This document shows positions 24,890-37,330 of a DNA stretch of 64,000 bases, piece after piece. This DNA is from Loxodes magnus. Taxonomy: Eukaryota > Ciliophora > Karyorelictea > Loxodida > Loxodidae. Below the pieces are notes generated by a model. The model was not told where the DNA came from. It saw only the letters and a list, made by a program, of their open reading frames with translations, and did no database searches. Position numbers and translations under genes: made by a program. Positions within the stretch are counted from its first letter, which is position 1, and every line of letters starts with the position of its first letter. The DNA is taken from assembly GCA_946699065.1 (NCBI GenBank), contig CAMPDV010000241.1, forward strand, positions 186,001 through 250,000, written 5' to 3'.

Positions 24890-26110
24890 CGTTAACTCCT
24901 TAATTCAGATTTCTTGATCTGAATCTCACATCTAGCATGCCAGTACTTCGATATTGGTTTCTTAAAAATAGAGTGTATATTAAATTGAAACTGAATCTTT
25001 CAAGGGACTATTTAACCTTGATCAAGAATCATTATCATATATTTATCAGCCTTTGTATATCTCTATGCTTAAATAAGTCCCTTCAGATTAACTGTTTTCT
25101 CAAGGATTATTAAAGTTGCTAGTATAGAGAAGTGTTCTCTATCAAGTGACTACTAAGGTAAAAAATTTTGAACTTAATCTTCGAAGTAAAGATAGATTGA
25201 TCCAGCATAGTCTATTGACAAATTCAAGTTTTAGCGTAGCCATAAATATCTGAAAAAATTTTCTTTTGATAATTAGATTTTAGACATCGCAAATAGTAAA
25301 GAAGACTTCTATATTATTTACCAAAATGTTGCTTCAAACTATTCTTTCGATTAGTTTTGTTATCTTAAAGATCTTTAAGTATTTTCTCTTTTTTCCTAAA
25401 TTGGTTAATTATCTATTATCTTTCTTTTGTTTCCTCAATTTTATTTGAACAATATAGAATCATAAATTTCTGAGATATTTTCTAACTTATCAAATTTAAG
25501 CTCTTATTTTCATTTAAATCTAGACATTTTTCTAAGTAGTTAGAATATCTTCAGGCTTAATCATCTAGCAAGATACGTAAAAGCTCTCGATTGCAATTCT
25601 CTATTTATCTAGTGTGTTTGCATTAGAAGACAGCAAATCCAATAATTTCATTAAGTTCTGCTTAACAACTGTCTAAGAGCTTTAACTCATTTTAATAGCT
25701 AGGTCATACAAGAAGTTATTTTTCTCTAGGCTAGAATTAAAGACTCTATTTTCTATTTTTTTAATTTCAAGATTTGCATCTCAAATTGTCTTATAAACCT
25801 TGATATTTTAGTACAACTTTCAAACTAGTCGCATATACTTTCACCTACTACTAAACTTTAGTCGGTGTAGTTAGCAAACTAAGGCAACTTAAAATTTTGT
25901 CCTGATCACTCACTTTTAACACCAAGCGGTAGTTCTTCCACTGTTCCTGTTAGATAGAAAAATTGATATTATAAAGTGTAATTTGCTTCCAAATCAAAGC
26001 AATCTGTACTTTACATTAAGAATTGAGTTTCTCATGCGAATCCATTTAAGAGACTTTGCATAAATGATCCGCGTTCAGGAACTTTGTTGACTCAGCCAAC
26101 ATTTTAGCTA
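24890..26110 (-). pseudogene. Duplicated unknown gene, copy 1 (damaged)
   Basis: Minus-strand protein with balanced composition in successive frames: NGFAWETQF and QSTDCFDLEANYTLQYQF, then VEELPLGVKSEWSGQNFKL, then IENRVFNSSLEKNNFLYDL and SFYVSCQMIKPEDILTTQ, then LSIDYAGSIYLYFEDQVQ and AQRYTKADKYMIMILDQG. The same gene occurs at 38790-40040, near-identical over long stretches. Copy 2 has ten extra bases after the codons for ESCTK that keep it in frame where copy 1 shifts, so copy 1 carries at least one disabling deletion here. I do not recognise the family; the N-terminal part has the look of an extracellular or luminal domain. In both places it lies beside a coiled-coil element copy. Confidence 0.55.
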
Positions 26111-26149
26111 ATAAAGGTTTAATTATTAACATCTTATAATATTTAAATA

Positions 26150-26550
26150 GAGCAAATAGACTCTAAATACACTTATAAAAAACTACTAAAAATAGAAGAG
26201 AACTTATATTCATAGAAGGAAGAAAAACTAGAAATAAGTAAAGACCTCATAAATCAAGAAGATGAAGTTCATATGGTAGACTGAAGAGCTTAAGCTGGAG
26301 TTTATGAACGAATGGTAGAATTAGAGTATGATATTTGAATAATGAAAAAGTATAAGGCTAGAAAATTGAATAAAATTAAATTCAAGATTCCAATTAATTG
26401 TAGAAAACTTGAACCAGACTTCAAAAGGAATGTATGGAAATGGAAAGAAATTATATTTCATGTAAAAAAAGGGGATGTTATATTTGTAAGAGCCCTTTAC
26501 ATTTGTGATTGGAAATGTCCAAGACAAGAAAGAATAAGAAATAACATCTG
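26150..26550 (+). mobile_element. Fragment of a coiled-coil element
   Basis: The plus strand at 26200-26340 reads as the same protein as 38200-38340: SQKEEKLEISKDLINQEDEV here against SQKEEMFVLSQDLINHKDD there, followed in both by EVHM and a VYERM or VYEQM helix. The later part (26342-26550) gives a basic reading with KLEPDFKRNVWKWKEIIF that has no counterpart I recognise. A 5'-truncated copy of the family A-like ORF. Confidence 0.45.
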
Positions 26551-26579
26551 ACGAATATTAACTTATAGATAATAAATTT

Positions 26580-27400
26580 AATGATGATCTTAGTAAGCTT
26601 TAAATGATTAATAATTAAAATAACTGTCTGGCTTCCGGCTTAATTAAAGTTTTAAATATATAAATATATAAATAAATAAAAAATGATAAACCATTATAAT
26701 ATTTATAAATTAAAAAGTTCTAAATTAATTAATTTAGTTTATAAATATAGACTTTATTATTGAAAATATAGGTAATATATAAAAATATTAGTGATATAAT
26801 TATATATAGTAAAAATAGTAATTTAATTATCATAAATGAGAATAATAAATAGTTTATAATATTGATGGTAATTTAAAGTAGTATAAAATTAATTAAATAT
26901 ATATTTTAAAGTTGATTAATTATTGTTATTATAGTTAAGATTTATTTTGATATATATTTATTTATTTAATTTGAATATTAAAATTAAGTATAAATTTATA
27001 TTTATTAATTTTATATAAATTAGTTAATTTAATAATTATAATAGTAAAAAATGATTTAAACTTATTTACATTTCTAGTTTAAATAAACTGTATTATTACA
27101 GTTAAATTTAGTTTTATTATAGTTACTATTTTAATTATTTATTTTTAATAATAACTTTATAAAGTTAAAATTTATGTTCTGTTAATTTAATTTTATATAT
27201 AATAAATGTTTTTACTTTTGATAATTCTAGTTTAATTATCTTAAATATTATAAATTAATATTAGTTTATTTTATATTTATTTTATAATATTTAAGATTAT
27301 TCAATGCTTAAGTATAATATTTATTTTTTATTTTATTCTGTTAAAAAAACTAAATTTCCGTGATTAATTGTTACTGCATCAAGGGTAGAATTTTCATAAT
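26580..27400. other. AT-rich upstream region of the RING-UBL gene
   Basis: Almost pure A and T over 800 bp, with no coding frame of quality. It presumably includes the promoter of the gene starting at 27414; I see no distinct element except AATAATAATAAAAG directly before the ATG. Confidence 0.4.
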
Positions 27401-27413
27401 AATAATAAAAGAA

Positions 27414-28757
27414 ATGTCCTAAAACATTAGATGTTAATCGTGTTAAGGAGATTTCGAGAGCTAGATGAAAGTACCTATGGTTCTCCCATGTACCCATAAC
27501 ATCTGTTTCACTTGTGCATCTGATTAGTATTAAAGCACTATGACCATTAGATGTGTTTAGTAATCATGTTAACTACCTCATAAGATACATCCCGTAAAGT
27601 TACAAGAGGATACGCAGTTGTTGAAGTATTTGGAGTCAAAGGGGTTGCTCGATAGCATATCATTACTAGAAGGTTAATAGGCTTCAGTAAAATCAGTTCG
27701 TATTTAGTTAGTTAAGTAGCAATTTACTTTCATCTAGTAGTTGATTTAGCATATCAATTTATTCGTCTTCAAGGACAGTTTAGCTGTATAAAAGGACTTA
27801 AAATAATCAGCTAAGGTTATCAAGTAGTAGTTAAATCTTCTGAGAATCTAGTAGAGTCAAATAAATAAGAATCAGTAAGGAAATTCTCAGTAGTTAAGTT
27901 ACGACAATCCATAATTGAGTTAGAGAATATCATCCTTAGTTTCTAAAGCTCAAAGAGTCATGTAATAGTTGTCTTAGGTATCGACAAAGGTATTTGAGGA
28001 CTTATAGAATGTTAAGAGTTCTTTTATTTAAGTAACTAAGGTTAATGGTTAATACTAGGTTTAGTTATAATAGTTGAATTATCAAGCTTAGGTTAGCTAA
28101 TAGGAGAAAGGAGCATTAGAAAGTTAAATAAAAAAATACATTGAGGAGAATAAGAGACTTGCGAAATAGTTGAGTTAGATATAAAGCATTTTGATTTAAA
28201 AGCTTAAGCCACCTAAATAGTCATGTTAATAGTCTATATAGCCTATCTAGTTCATATGTTAGTCCATTGAATAGGTCTAGTAGTAATAAGAAATTTAAAT
28301 TATACCTTAATAGCTTTAATAGCTTTAGCAGCCTCAACGACCTTAGAAATAGATTTAATAGAATCAATAATCTGAGTAGCCTTAGATATCTTAATAATAG
28401 ACTTAATAGCAACCTTAATTATTGTCGTAATAATATTCTATCTAATAATAAGGTTATCAGTAATCAAATATTTAAGTTATGCCTTAATAAAAACCTTAGT
28501 TAAGTTTAGATATATCTATAACAATAGTATCGCCTAACAATAAGACATTGAAGTTCGTGGTCAAATAAGATATTACAATCGCATAGATAAAGGAATAGAT
28601 AGAATAAAATACAAGATTAGAACCACCTTATTTAGAATTATTAAAGAACGGTTAAATCTTGAATAACTCTTATACGATAGCTTAAAACAAAAAAGTGAAT
28701 GGAGAGAGTCTTAAAATGGTATTGAGTAAGCTATAATCATAAAAAAATAGGTGGTGA
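27414..28757 (+). CDS. RING finger, Gln-rich, ubiquitin-like domain protein
   Basis: A single uninterrupted frame of 447 codons plus TGA (28755-28757), visible only when TAA and TAG are read as Gln. Residues 7-52 form a RING-type zinc finger: C7-x2-C10, C26-x-H28-x2-C31-x2-C34, then C47-x4-C52. Residues 60-270 are helical and Gln-rich with a likely coiled coil (QQEKGALESQIKKYIEENKR). Residues 270-360 are a Gln tract in which almost every third codon is TAA, TAG or CAA. Residues 366-440 look like a ubiquitin fold: ISITIVSPNNKTLKFVV, then DITIAQIKEQIEQNTRL and LLKNGQILNNSYTIAQNKK. Likely a ubiquitin ligase or adaptor; the ligase activity is inferred from the RING. The coding composition (more G and C than its surroundings) and the absence of any frameshift argue that it is functional. 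The minisatellite starts about 110 bp after the stop. Confidence 0.85.
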
Positions 28758-28865
28758 GAGTTATACTATTTAAAGATAAAGGTGAATAAAAATTTTTTAT
28801 TTAATAAAATTTAGGAAGTAAGCAGAATTAAGAAACATATTTTATTACAGAGAGTAAGTTTTATT

Positions 28866-30990
28866 AATATTCTTAATTTAGGTAAGTTAATTTAATATTC
28901 TTAACTTAGGTAAGTTAATTTAATATTCTTAATTTAGGTAAGTTAATTTAATATTCTAAACATATAGAAGGCAAATTTAATTTAATATTCTTAACTTAGG
29001 TAAGTTAATTTAATATTCTTAACTTAGGTAAGTTAATTTAATATTCCTAACTTAGGTAAGTTAATTTAATATTCTTAACTTAGGTAAGTCAATTTAGTAT
29101 TCTTAACTTAGGTAAGTTAATTTAATATTCTTAACTTAGGTAAGTTAATTTAATATTCTTAACTTAGGTAAGTTAATTTAATATTCTTAACTTAGGTAAG
29201 TTAATTTAATATTCCTAACTTAGGTAAGTTAATTTAATATTCTTAACTTAGGTAAGTTAATTTAATATTCTTAACTTAGGTAAGTTAATTTAATATTCTT
29301 AACTTAGGTAAGTTAATTTAATATTCCTAACTTAGGTAAGTTAATTTAATATTCTTAACTTAGGTAAGTTAATTTAATATTCTTAACTTAGGTAAGTTAA
29401 TTTAATATTCCTAACTTAGGTAAGTTAATTTAATATTCTTAACTTAGGTAAGTTAATTTAATATTCTTAACTTAGGTAAGTTAATTTAATATTCTTAACT
29501 TAGGTAAGTTAATTTAATATTCTTAACTTAGGTAAGTTAATTTAATATTCTTAACTTAGGTAAGTTAATTTAATATTCTTAACTTAGGTAAGTTTATTTA
29601 ATATTCTTAACTTAGGTAAGTCAATTTAATATTCTTAACTTAGGTAAGTTTATTTAGTATTCTTAACTTAGGTAAGTTAATTTAATATTCTTAACTTAGG
29701 TAAGTTTATTTAATATTCTTAACTTAGGTAAGTCAATTTAATATTCTTAACTTAGGTAAGTTTATTTAGTATTCTTAACTTAGGTAAGTTAATTTAATAT
29801 TCTTAACTTAGGTAAGTTAATTTAATATTCTTAACTTAGGTAAGTTAATTTAATATTCTTAACTTAGGTAAGTCAATTTAATATTCTTAACTTAGGTAAG
29901 TTTATTTAATATTCTTAACTTAGGTAAGTTAATTTAAAATTCTTAACTTAGGTAAGTTAATTTAATATTCTTAACTTAGGTAAGTTAATTTAATATTCTT
30001 AACTTAGGTAAGTTTATTTAATATTCGTAACTTAGGTAAGTTTATTTAAAATTCTTAACTTAGGTAAGTTTATTTAATATTCTTAACTTAGGTAAGTTTA
30101 TTTAATATTCTTAACTTAGGTAAGTTTATTTAATATTCTTAACTTAGGTAAGTCAATTTAATATTCTTAACTTAGGTAAGTTAATTTAAAATTCTTTACT
30201 TAGGTAAGTTTATTTAATATTCTTAACTTAGGTAAGTTTATTTAAAATTCTTAACTTAGGTAAGTTTATTTAATATTCTTAACTTAGGTAAGTTTATTTA
30301 ATATTCTTAACTTAGGTAAGTTTATTTAATATTCTTAACTTAGGTAAGTCAATTTAATATTCTTAACTTAGGTAAGTTAATTTAATATTCTTAACTTAGG
30401 TAAGTTAATTTAAAATTCTTAACTTAGGTAAGTTTATTTAATATTCTTAACTTAGGTAAGTTAATTTAATATTCTTAACTTAGGTAAGTTTATTTAATAT
30501 TCTTAACTTAGGTAAGTTAATTTAAAATTCTTAACTTAGGTAAGTTAATTTAATATTCTTTACTTAGGTAAGTTAATTTGATATTCTTAACTTAGGTAAG
30601 TTTATTTAATATTCTTAACTTAGGTAAGTTAATTTAATATTCGTAACTTAGGTAAGTTAATTTAAAATTCTTAACTTATGTAAGTCAATTTAGTATTCTT
30701 AACTTAGGTAAGTTAATTTAATATACTAAACTTATAGCATGTAAGTTAATTTAATATTCGTAACTTAGGTAAGTTAATTTAATATTCTTAACTTAGGTAA
30801 GTTAATTTAATATTCTTAACTTAGGTAAGTTAATTTAATATTCTTAACTTAGGTAAGTTAATTTAATATTCTTAACTTAGGTAAGTTAATTTAATATACT
30901 TAACTTATAGCATGTAAGTTAATTTAATATTCTTAACTTAGGTAAGTTAATTTAATATTCTTAACTTATGTAAGTTAATTTAATATTCTT
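28866..30990 (+). repeat. 28-bp palindromic minisatellite array
   Basis: About 75 head-to-tail copies of a 28-bp unit made of an 18-bp perfect palindrome, TTAACTTAGGTAAGTTAA (8-bp arms around GG), and the 10-bp linker TTTAATATTC. The palindrome is strongly kept; most variation is single-base and clustered by unit (TTTATT against TTAATT, AAAATTC against AATATTC), with higher-order runs of the same variant. Odd units occur near 28955, 30720 and 30900, the last two with AGCATGTAAGTTAA in place of AGGTAAGTTAA. The array begins about 110 bp after the stop of the RING-UBL gene and fades into GT-rich DNA after 30990. Confidence 0.95.
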
Positions 30991-30999
30991 ATTTTTTAT

Positions 31000-32420
31000 T
31001 TATGTTAATAGTATGTAAGTTTTATTAATTTTTCTATTTTTTATTTCTAGATCGTAACGTTATTTTCGAATAATCTTTAAAAATAGTTGGTAAGTAATTT
31101 ATAATTGTTATTTAGAATGTTAGTTTGTTTAATGTTTTAAATTAGGGGGTGAGCGTCTTTTTATTAACTTCAAACAGGACGTGAGTATCAATATAACATT
31201 TCTCCAGTTATTAAAAAAGAGAAGCATTGATTTTAATACTTTAATTAAATTTCTACTTAATTTTAATTTGAAATATTTATATCTTTTTATTATTATAAAA
31301 GTTTTATTTATTGATATTTATAAATATTTATATTTATAAATATGCCTAATGTATATATAGAGTGTATATATAAATTTTATATATCTTTTTTCTTTCTGTA
31401 TTTAAGGTTTTTTATATAAATTGTTTTTTGCATATTGGTTATATTACTTATGTGTTATAAATTCTATTGTATGATTACAAATGTGTAACTAAAATGTATT
31501 AATAAAATTATGTATTTTTAATTTACTAATTTAACAAGTGATTTATTAGTATATTTTTTAATTTGGTAAATATATTAAAAAGTATCCATTTAAGTTTATG
31601 GTTTAATGAGTATCGGTGTTTATATTTTATTATTAATGTTATATGTTTCAATTAAAAGAGATAGTTTTAGGTGGAACTTTTTTATTTTTTTTATTTATAA
31701 TTTTAAATAGTATGTGAATAGTGTGTGTGAATAGCGTGTGAATTCGTGTGAGTAAAAAGTTTTTTTTTTTTGTGTGTAATGTGTTTTGTGTGATGTTAAA
31801 AGGTGTGATGGTACAAATTTTATTATAAAGTGTTGAATGATATGTAGTTTAATATGAGGTATAGTATGTTATAAGATATAAGTATTTAAATTTTGTTTTA
31901 TTTTTAAATAAGTTTGTTTAATATTATTATTATTTAGTATAATATGGGTATATTATGGGAATAATATATATAATTAATAAATTAGAAAAATTTATTAATT
32001 TTATTAATGGTAGTGAGGTAAATATTTTCTTTAAATAAAAATACAATTTGATATAAGGATGTTTTAAGTATAAAAATTATTTTTGTTAGAATGATAGGGT
32101 AAAAGTTGTTTTTGCTTTAAATAAAAATATTTATGGTTAAAGCTTATTATAGTTTAAAGTATTTTCTTTTTAGAAGCGAAAAGTTAAATTATTTTAAAGG
32201 TGCGTAAGAGATATTATAATATTTGTAAGTGAATGGTTAATTATAAAAATTATTAATAAGGTGGAAAGGTAGTGAAGTTAAAGGCAATGTTTAATTTTGT
32301 CTAAAGAAAATTGTTTAGTATTTTATTTTAAAATAATTTTATTTTTTTAATGTTTCTTTATTTTTTTATTTTTAATTTCTATATTTTCGAGTAATAGGAT
32401 TCTGTTAAAACCAAAAAATT
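31000..32420 (+). other. Cytosine-poor, GT-rich tract
   Basis: The plus strand is nearly free of C over more than 1 kb, while G is frequent (runs such as GTGTGTGAATAGCGTGTGAA near 31720 and TGTGTAATGTGTTTTGTGTG near 31775). No protein-like frame on either strand. The strand asymmetry begins just after the minisatellite. Confidence 0.6.
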
Positions 32421-32429
32421 TGTTTTTGC

Positions 32430-33540
32430 TCATCGTTTCATACTATAGAAAATTTTTTCGGACGGACTAAAATTTTTTCTAAAATTTTGAATCTAATTTT
32501 TGTTTTTTTTTTCTTATTAAAGTAAATAATTTGAAGTAAAAAGTTTTTAGATAAGATATAATAGATAGATAGTGAATATAAAAATTTGTTAAGGTAGATA
32601 TACATTAAAAAAGTAAATATTTTATGATATTTTTTAATAATGTAAAAAAGATTTTAATTTAATATATATTTTTTATTTTATATCTCTAAGTTTTAATAAC
32701 AATATTTGCTTATTAAATTGATGCTATGCAATATTTATTTATTTTTCAAATAATAGTTTATTATTTTTTTAATATATAGATAAGGAAGATAAATCTAATA
32801 ATAAGAAAAAGATAAAATTTTCATACATATTTGTGAATTAAAAATAGTTAAAAACAAATTTTAACTCTTCTAAAAATTAATTAATTATAAATATTATATA
32901 ATTAGATGAGAGAAATAAATTAAATAGAAAAGAAATTAAAACCTTTCAGTCTAGCTCTTTAAAATTTGCTTATTCATTTACAAATTAAAAATTACAACTT
33001 TTATTTTTAATAATGAAAAAAGTATATTTTTAATAGAATATATATTATTTTTTATTTTGATATTAAGCCATTCTAAAAATAATCTTAGTATATTTAGTTA
33101 GAATCTATTTATTAGCAAGTATAAAGTTTTACAGCAGTTTTTTTAATTTATGCTTAGTGCATGATAATATGAACTGATAGATTTATAATTAAATTTTAGT
33201 TAACCTTAATATTTGTTTCACAATTTTAGAAGTTATTTTAAAAATAACTAAATTTTATTCTAATTCTACTAAGAAAAAATTATTATTTTTAATCTATAAG
33301 AAAAAAGTAATTATTGATGAATTTTTTAAGTTAGAACTAATCCTGCGGAGATTTAATCTAATAACATAATAAAAGATTTTTATTTATTTTAAATTTAGAT
33401 TTTTGAAAAAAGTGTTTTTGAAATTTTTAATTTAAGAGATGTTTTCATTAATAAACTGCTTGTGAATTATTTTTAAATAATTATTAATTTTGAATGTTTG
33501 AGAAAAGTAGTTCTCATCTTGCTGTTTTCTCTGAACGGAA
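32430..33540. other. AT-rich stretch, nothing recognised
   Basis: AT-rich, no supported gene. Confidence 0.35.
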
Positions 33541-33550
33541 TTTTTAATGA

Positions 33551-33576
33551 CAGGATATTCTTCTATCCTGTTTTTT
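33551..33576 (+). other. Hairpin followed by T6
   Basis: CAGGATA and TATCCTG form a perfect 7-bp stem around TTCTTC, and six T residues follow directly. The 180 bases downstream are less AT-rich and contain further short complementary words, so a small structured RNA is possible but not shown. Confidence 0.35.
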
Positions 33577-33779
33577 AAACAGAAAAAACCTTGAGTAGGG
33601 AATCTAGATTCGAAAATAATAGACTTGAAGCACTTATCAAATCCACATAATCTTCAGATATAATTTCCTTCAAGACCTTGGATCACCGCAAGGATCTCTC
33701 TAAAGCTAGAGATATAATCGCATAGATAAAAATCATGCTTCTGCCATTTTTTTTATATATTTTTTTAATTATGTCTCAA

Positions 33780-34560
33780 ATCTCAAAATCACTCTTATTG
33801 TCTTCGCATCTTTTACTTCATCATTTGAAGTATTATCAAATTTCAGCAATTAAAAAAATTAAATTTTAGCATTCTGTGAAATATTTTAATTAATTAATAT
33901 AAGTTTATATTAAATAAAGTTAATTTATGTAATTATTAGTACAATTTTCAAAAGCATATAGAACATGTTTTATTTGAATAAGGATAAATCATTTTATAAA
34001 AATAAATATATAAACTAAGAACAAAAACGAAAGTTTCAGGCTAAAACTATAGAATAAAGCAATTGTTCTACATTTCCTATATAAATAATATAACAGAAAA
34101 ATTAAAGATTTAATTGCATTGCTTATAACTAATGTAGACATATATTAAAAAACATCTTAAAAGATTAATTATTAAATTATTAACTTTTAAAAAGTTTTAG
34201 AGTATCAAAATAAAAGATTATAAAAGATTATAAAAGAATAAAAATAAATAATAATATCAAGCTACTTTAGTTTATTCATATAAATAAAAAATAAATTTTA
34301 AATCCTTCATTTAAAGTAACTATAAAATTAATAAATTTAAAATCAAAACTCTTTAAAAAACTCTTAACATCATATAACAAAAAAAAGAAAAAGAAAAATA
34401 TTAAATAAGAATTCGAATAAACTATTTAAAATTGTGAGTCAAGATCTGTAGATAAAATTTTAATAAATAGCAAAATAAAACATTAATAATAAATAAAAAA
34501 ATTAATTTTAATAAGTTAATAGAAATTGCATAAAAAGTAACTATAATTTTATTATGAATT
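33780..34560. other. A-rich stretch, nothing recognised
   Basis: A-rich on the plus strand; direct repeats of AAAAGATTATA near 34215. No gene supported. Confidence 0.35.
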
Positions 34561-34567
34561 ATATAAA

Positions 34568-35390
34568 ATGGCACCTAAGTAATAATCCTCTCTTGGCTCT
34601 TTTGTAAAAAACAAGAATAATAATCTAACATAAATGAATAAGAGCATCAATAATATTAAAAAATAGAATATAAGGAAGCTTTTACATAATCTGTGTAACA
34701 ACGAATTACTAATATTTAATTCGAATTAAAATAACAAAGATAAAGTTAGAAAAACTAGAAAAAAATGTACGAAGAATTGATTTAATCATTATATCATTAA
34801 TTTCCATCATTGGAAGAAGTAATCGATAAATTCGAATCGTAAATAGAAATTAAATTGGAACAAATTGATAAAAATGTAATGAAATTCCTCAAATGTTTTA
34901 ATTCCAATTTTATAAAATTTAATACGAAATAAAGAAACTTTAGGAAAATAAGAATAATAGCAAATATAATCAAGTATTCCAATGGAAATCGAAACGGAAT
35001 ATTAATAATAAGAGACAAATAAGATATATTTCTATCGTAGAAAGATCCGGTACAACATATGTCGAAGAATCACTGCTGAAGAAAATGCTGAAAGAAGGCA
35101 GAAATCGAAAGAATCAATAAGAAACAAATATTAGAATAACTCTTCTGCTTCTGACCGACAAGGACAGGACAAATTTACAGAAAGAAATTCTATATATCAA
35201 GATTTAACGAGGAGAATAACAACTGGAGAAGAAACGAAACGGAAAATTATTTTTGAGGGAGACAAGGAAGTCGGACTAATGAAGTCTTAAGACATCCTTT
35301 AGCTTAGGAAAGAGAGCAGGAGCAAATAGAAGTTAACGTGGAAACTCTTCTCTAAGACTATAAACTTAATTTTTCTCTTATAATAGCATA
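34568..35390 (+). mobile_element. Family C-like ORF1 copy
   Basis: A plus-strand ORF opens MAPKQQSSLGSFVKNKNNN and continues with a basic, Asn/Gln-rich body, the family hallmark IPMEIETE near 34985 and a charged C-terminal part (AEENAERRQKSKES, SASDRQGQDKFTERN, GEETKRKIIFEGDKEV). The hallmark PMEIE recurs in the ORFs at 38440 and 44447. The frame may change near 35000. It is read as the coiled-coil ORF1-type protein of a non-LTR element; no reverse transcriptase follows here. Confidence 0.5.
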
Positions 35391-35399
35391 AATTATAAA

Positions 35400-36590
35400 A
35401 ACTAAAAAAAAATTGTAATCTAACATCTTATGTCAAAATTTTGTAATTTTTTGATTATAACTCTTATAAGTTTTATTTTATTAATCTTTAAAAAGAAAAG
35501 ACTTTAAATTCATATATTTTATGAAGATAATTATTAGATAGTATTAGAAAATTAAAAAAGTAAAGTATGAAATAATTCCTTTAACTCAACTTATATTTAA
35601 AGAATTAATATTGAATTTCTTTAAATATGCACAAAAAATCTTAGAGAAGTGTTCTATAAAAGAAGAATAAGGATTTTATATTTATTTAAGTAAGAGTAAG
35701 AATTTAATGAAACCATAAGTAGTAATAAAATAAATTTATATTACTATATTTCTTATTAAATTTATTTGAAATTAAATTTTTTAAGAAAAAGTTTTTAATA
35801 ATAATTAAATAAACCTAAAACTGTAAAATTTATTAATTAATTCACTTTAATCAAATTTTTATTATATGAAACTTTCAATTTAATTCAAATCTTTTAATTT
35901 ATATAAGTTTAAGTTTATTGATGTAAACATTTTTTTCTCATTTGATTTGTTACATTTCTTGCTTTTCATCATCGCTCCAAAAGCTAACATTTGATAATAA
36001 CTATGATTATGTTTAAATCGATATACTTTTTCTAAATATTTAATTTATTTTTCTAGTAAATTATTATGAAAAATTTTACTTTAAAAGTCTATTTCTAATT
36101 ATAAACAAACTAATTTGCTAGTTTAAGTAGATTTAATTTTATATTGTTATTATTTGCTAATTTCTACCTAGAAATCTATCAGAAAGTATTGTAAGTGACT
36201 CTATATTGTAGAAATATTTGAAGACATACTTAAACATGTTTTTTCTTCATTCAAAACTGAGATAACTTTTCAAAGGATAATATTGCAAATGTAAATCATA
36301 TTAAAAAACTATAAGAATCAGTTCGGTAATTAAAGATTAAAATTATTTTTTTGCTATATTGCTTGTTAAGTTTAATATAGTTAATTTTAGGAAATTTATA
36401 AATTCCTTTGAGATTTTCTCGGAACATTTATTTTATCTGCATATCTCTATAACGTAAAGTTGCTTCTTAATAAAATGTGGTTAAAATTTATCTTCTTTAT
36501 AGTTCTAAGTAGGAAATTAACTTTAAATAATGAGTTGGTAGTAATTATTTATTTCTTAGAGATAAAAATGTTAAAGTTAATAAATTAATA
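35400..36590. other. AT-rich stretch, nothing recognised
   Basis: No supported gene, RNA or repeat. Confidence 0.35.
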
Positions 36591-36633
36591 AATAGAATTA
36601 GATATATATATAAATAATGAAATTAAAATGTTC

Positions 36634-37330
36634 AACAGTGCCAATCCGGACACTGTTTAAAATAAGTTGTTTTATCAACAACACTTCTCATCCTTCTTGA
36701 CTTTCTAATGAAATTATCTTCACTAAGGTCTTCTCAGTTTCTTTGATTTCTTGTTCTTATTATTTCAAAAGGTACTTCACATCATTTTCTTCTGTAAATA
36801 TCTCCATGCTAGTTGCAATAGAACCTTTAGTATTTTTCTTATTCTTTACGCCAAAATTTTTAGCAATTCTTGTACAAATGTCACTTACTATTACAGTAGT
36901 AGCATTTCTTCCTTACTTACCTAATTGATTTTCGATTTATAACCTCTTTTTATTCTAATTCCATCTAATTTGTCTAATTAGTTATGTTTGTGCTAATATT
37001 CTTTTGTTTAATAAACTCCAACTCTTGTTTTTATACGATATTTCCAAGCCTTGCTGTTTCTTATCTATGTTCAGTTTAAATGTTCCAATATGCTTGGAGT
37101 TCCCTTTCTTAATTAATAATTCTAATCTCTAAGTTATTTTATCCAAGTGATAATAAGTTTCTTAGTTCTTAATTTTCCTGCTTAAGCACTTTAATATCTT
37201 CCTAGAGATTGGATATTTCAAATACTAACTGTTAAATATTGATTTCCTTTTTAATTATCTTTGATGGAAGTTCTTTTCCTGTTATTATATTAGATTCCTT
37301 TCTTTTTATTACTTTAGGAGGTGTTTATTA
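36634..37330 (-). mobile_element. Family A-like element with 3' hairpin
   Basis: The minus strand encodes a heptad-rich helix homologous to the family A coiled coil (INIQQLVFEISNLQEDIKVL then KQENQELRNLLSL), preceded by KELPSKIIKKE. Near its low-coordinate end, AACAGTG (36634-36640) and CACTGTT (36651-36657) form a 7-bp hairpin around CCAATCCGGA, comparable in place to the hairpins at the 3' end of family B. The N-terminal part is not clear. Confidence 0.45.

Noticed and set aside
28221-28412. Leu-rich 63-residue minus-strand ORF
   Set aside because: Antisense of the Gln-rich tract of the RING-UBL gene; TAA and TAG repeats read backwards as Leu.
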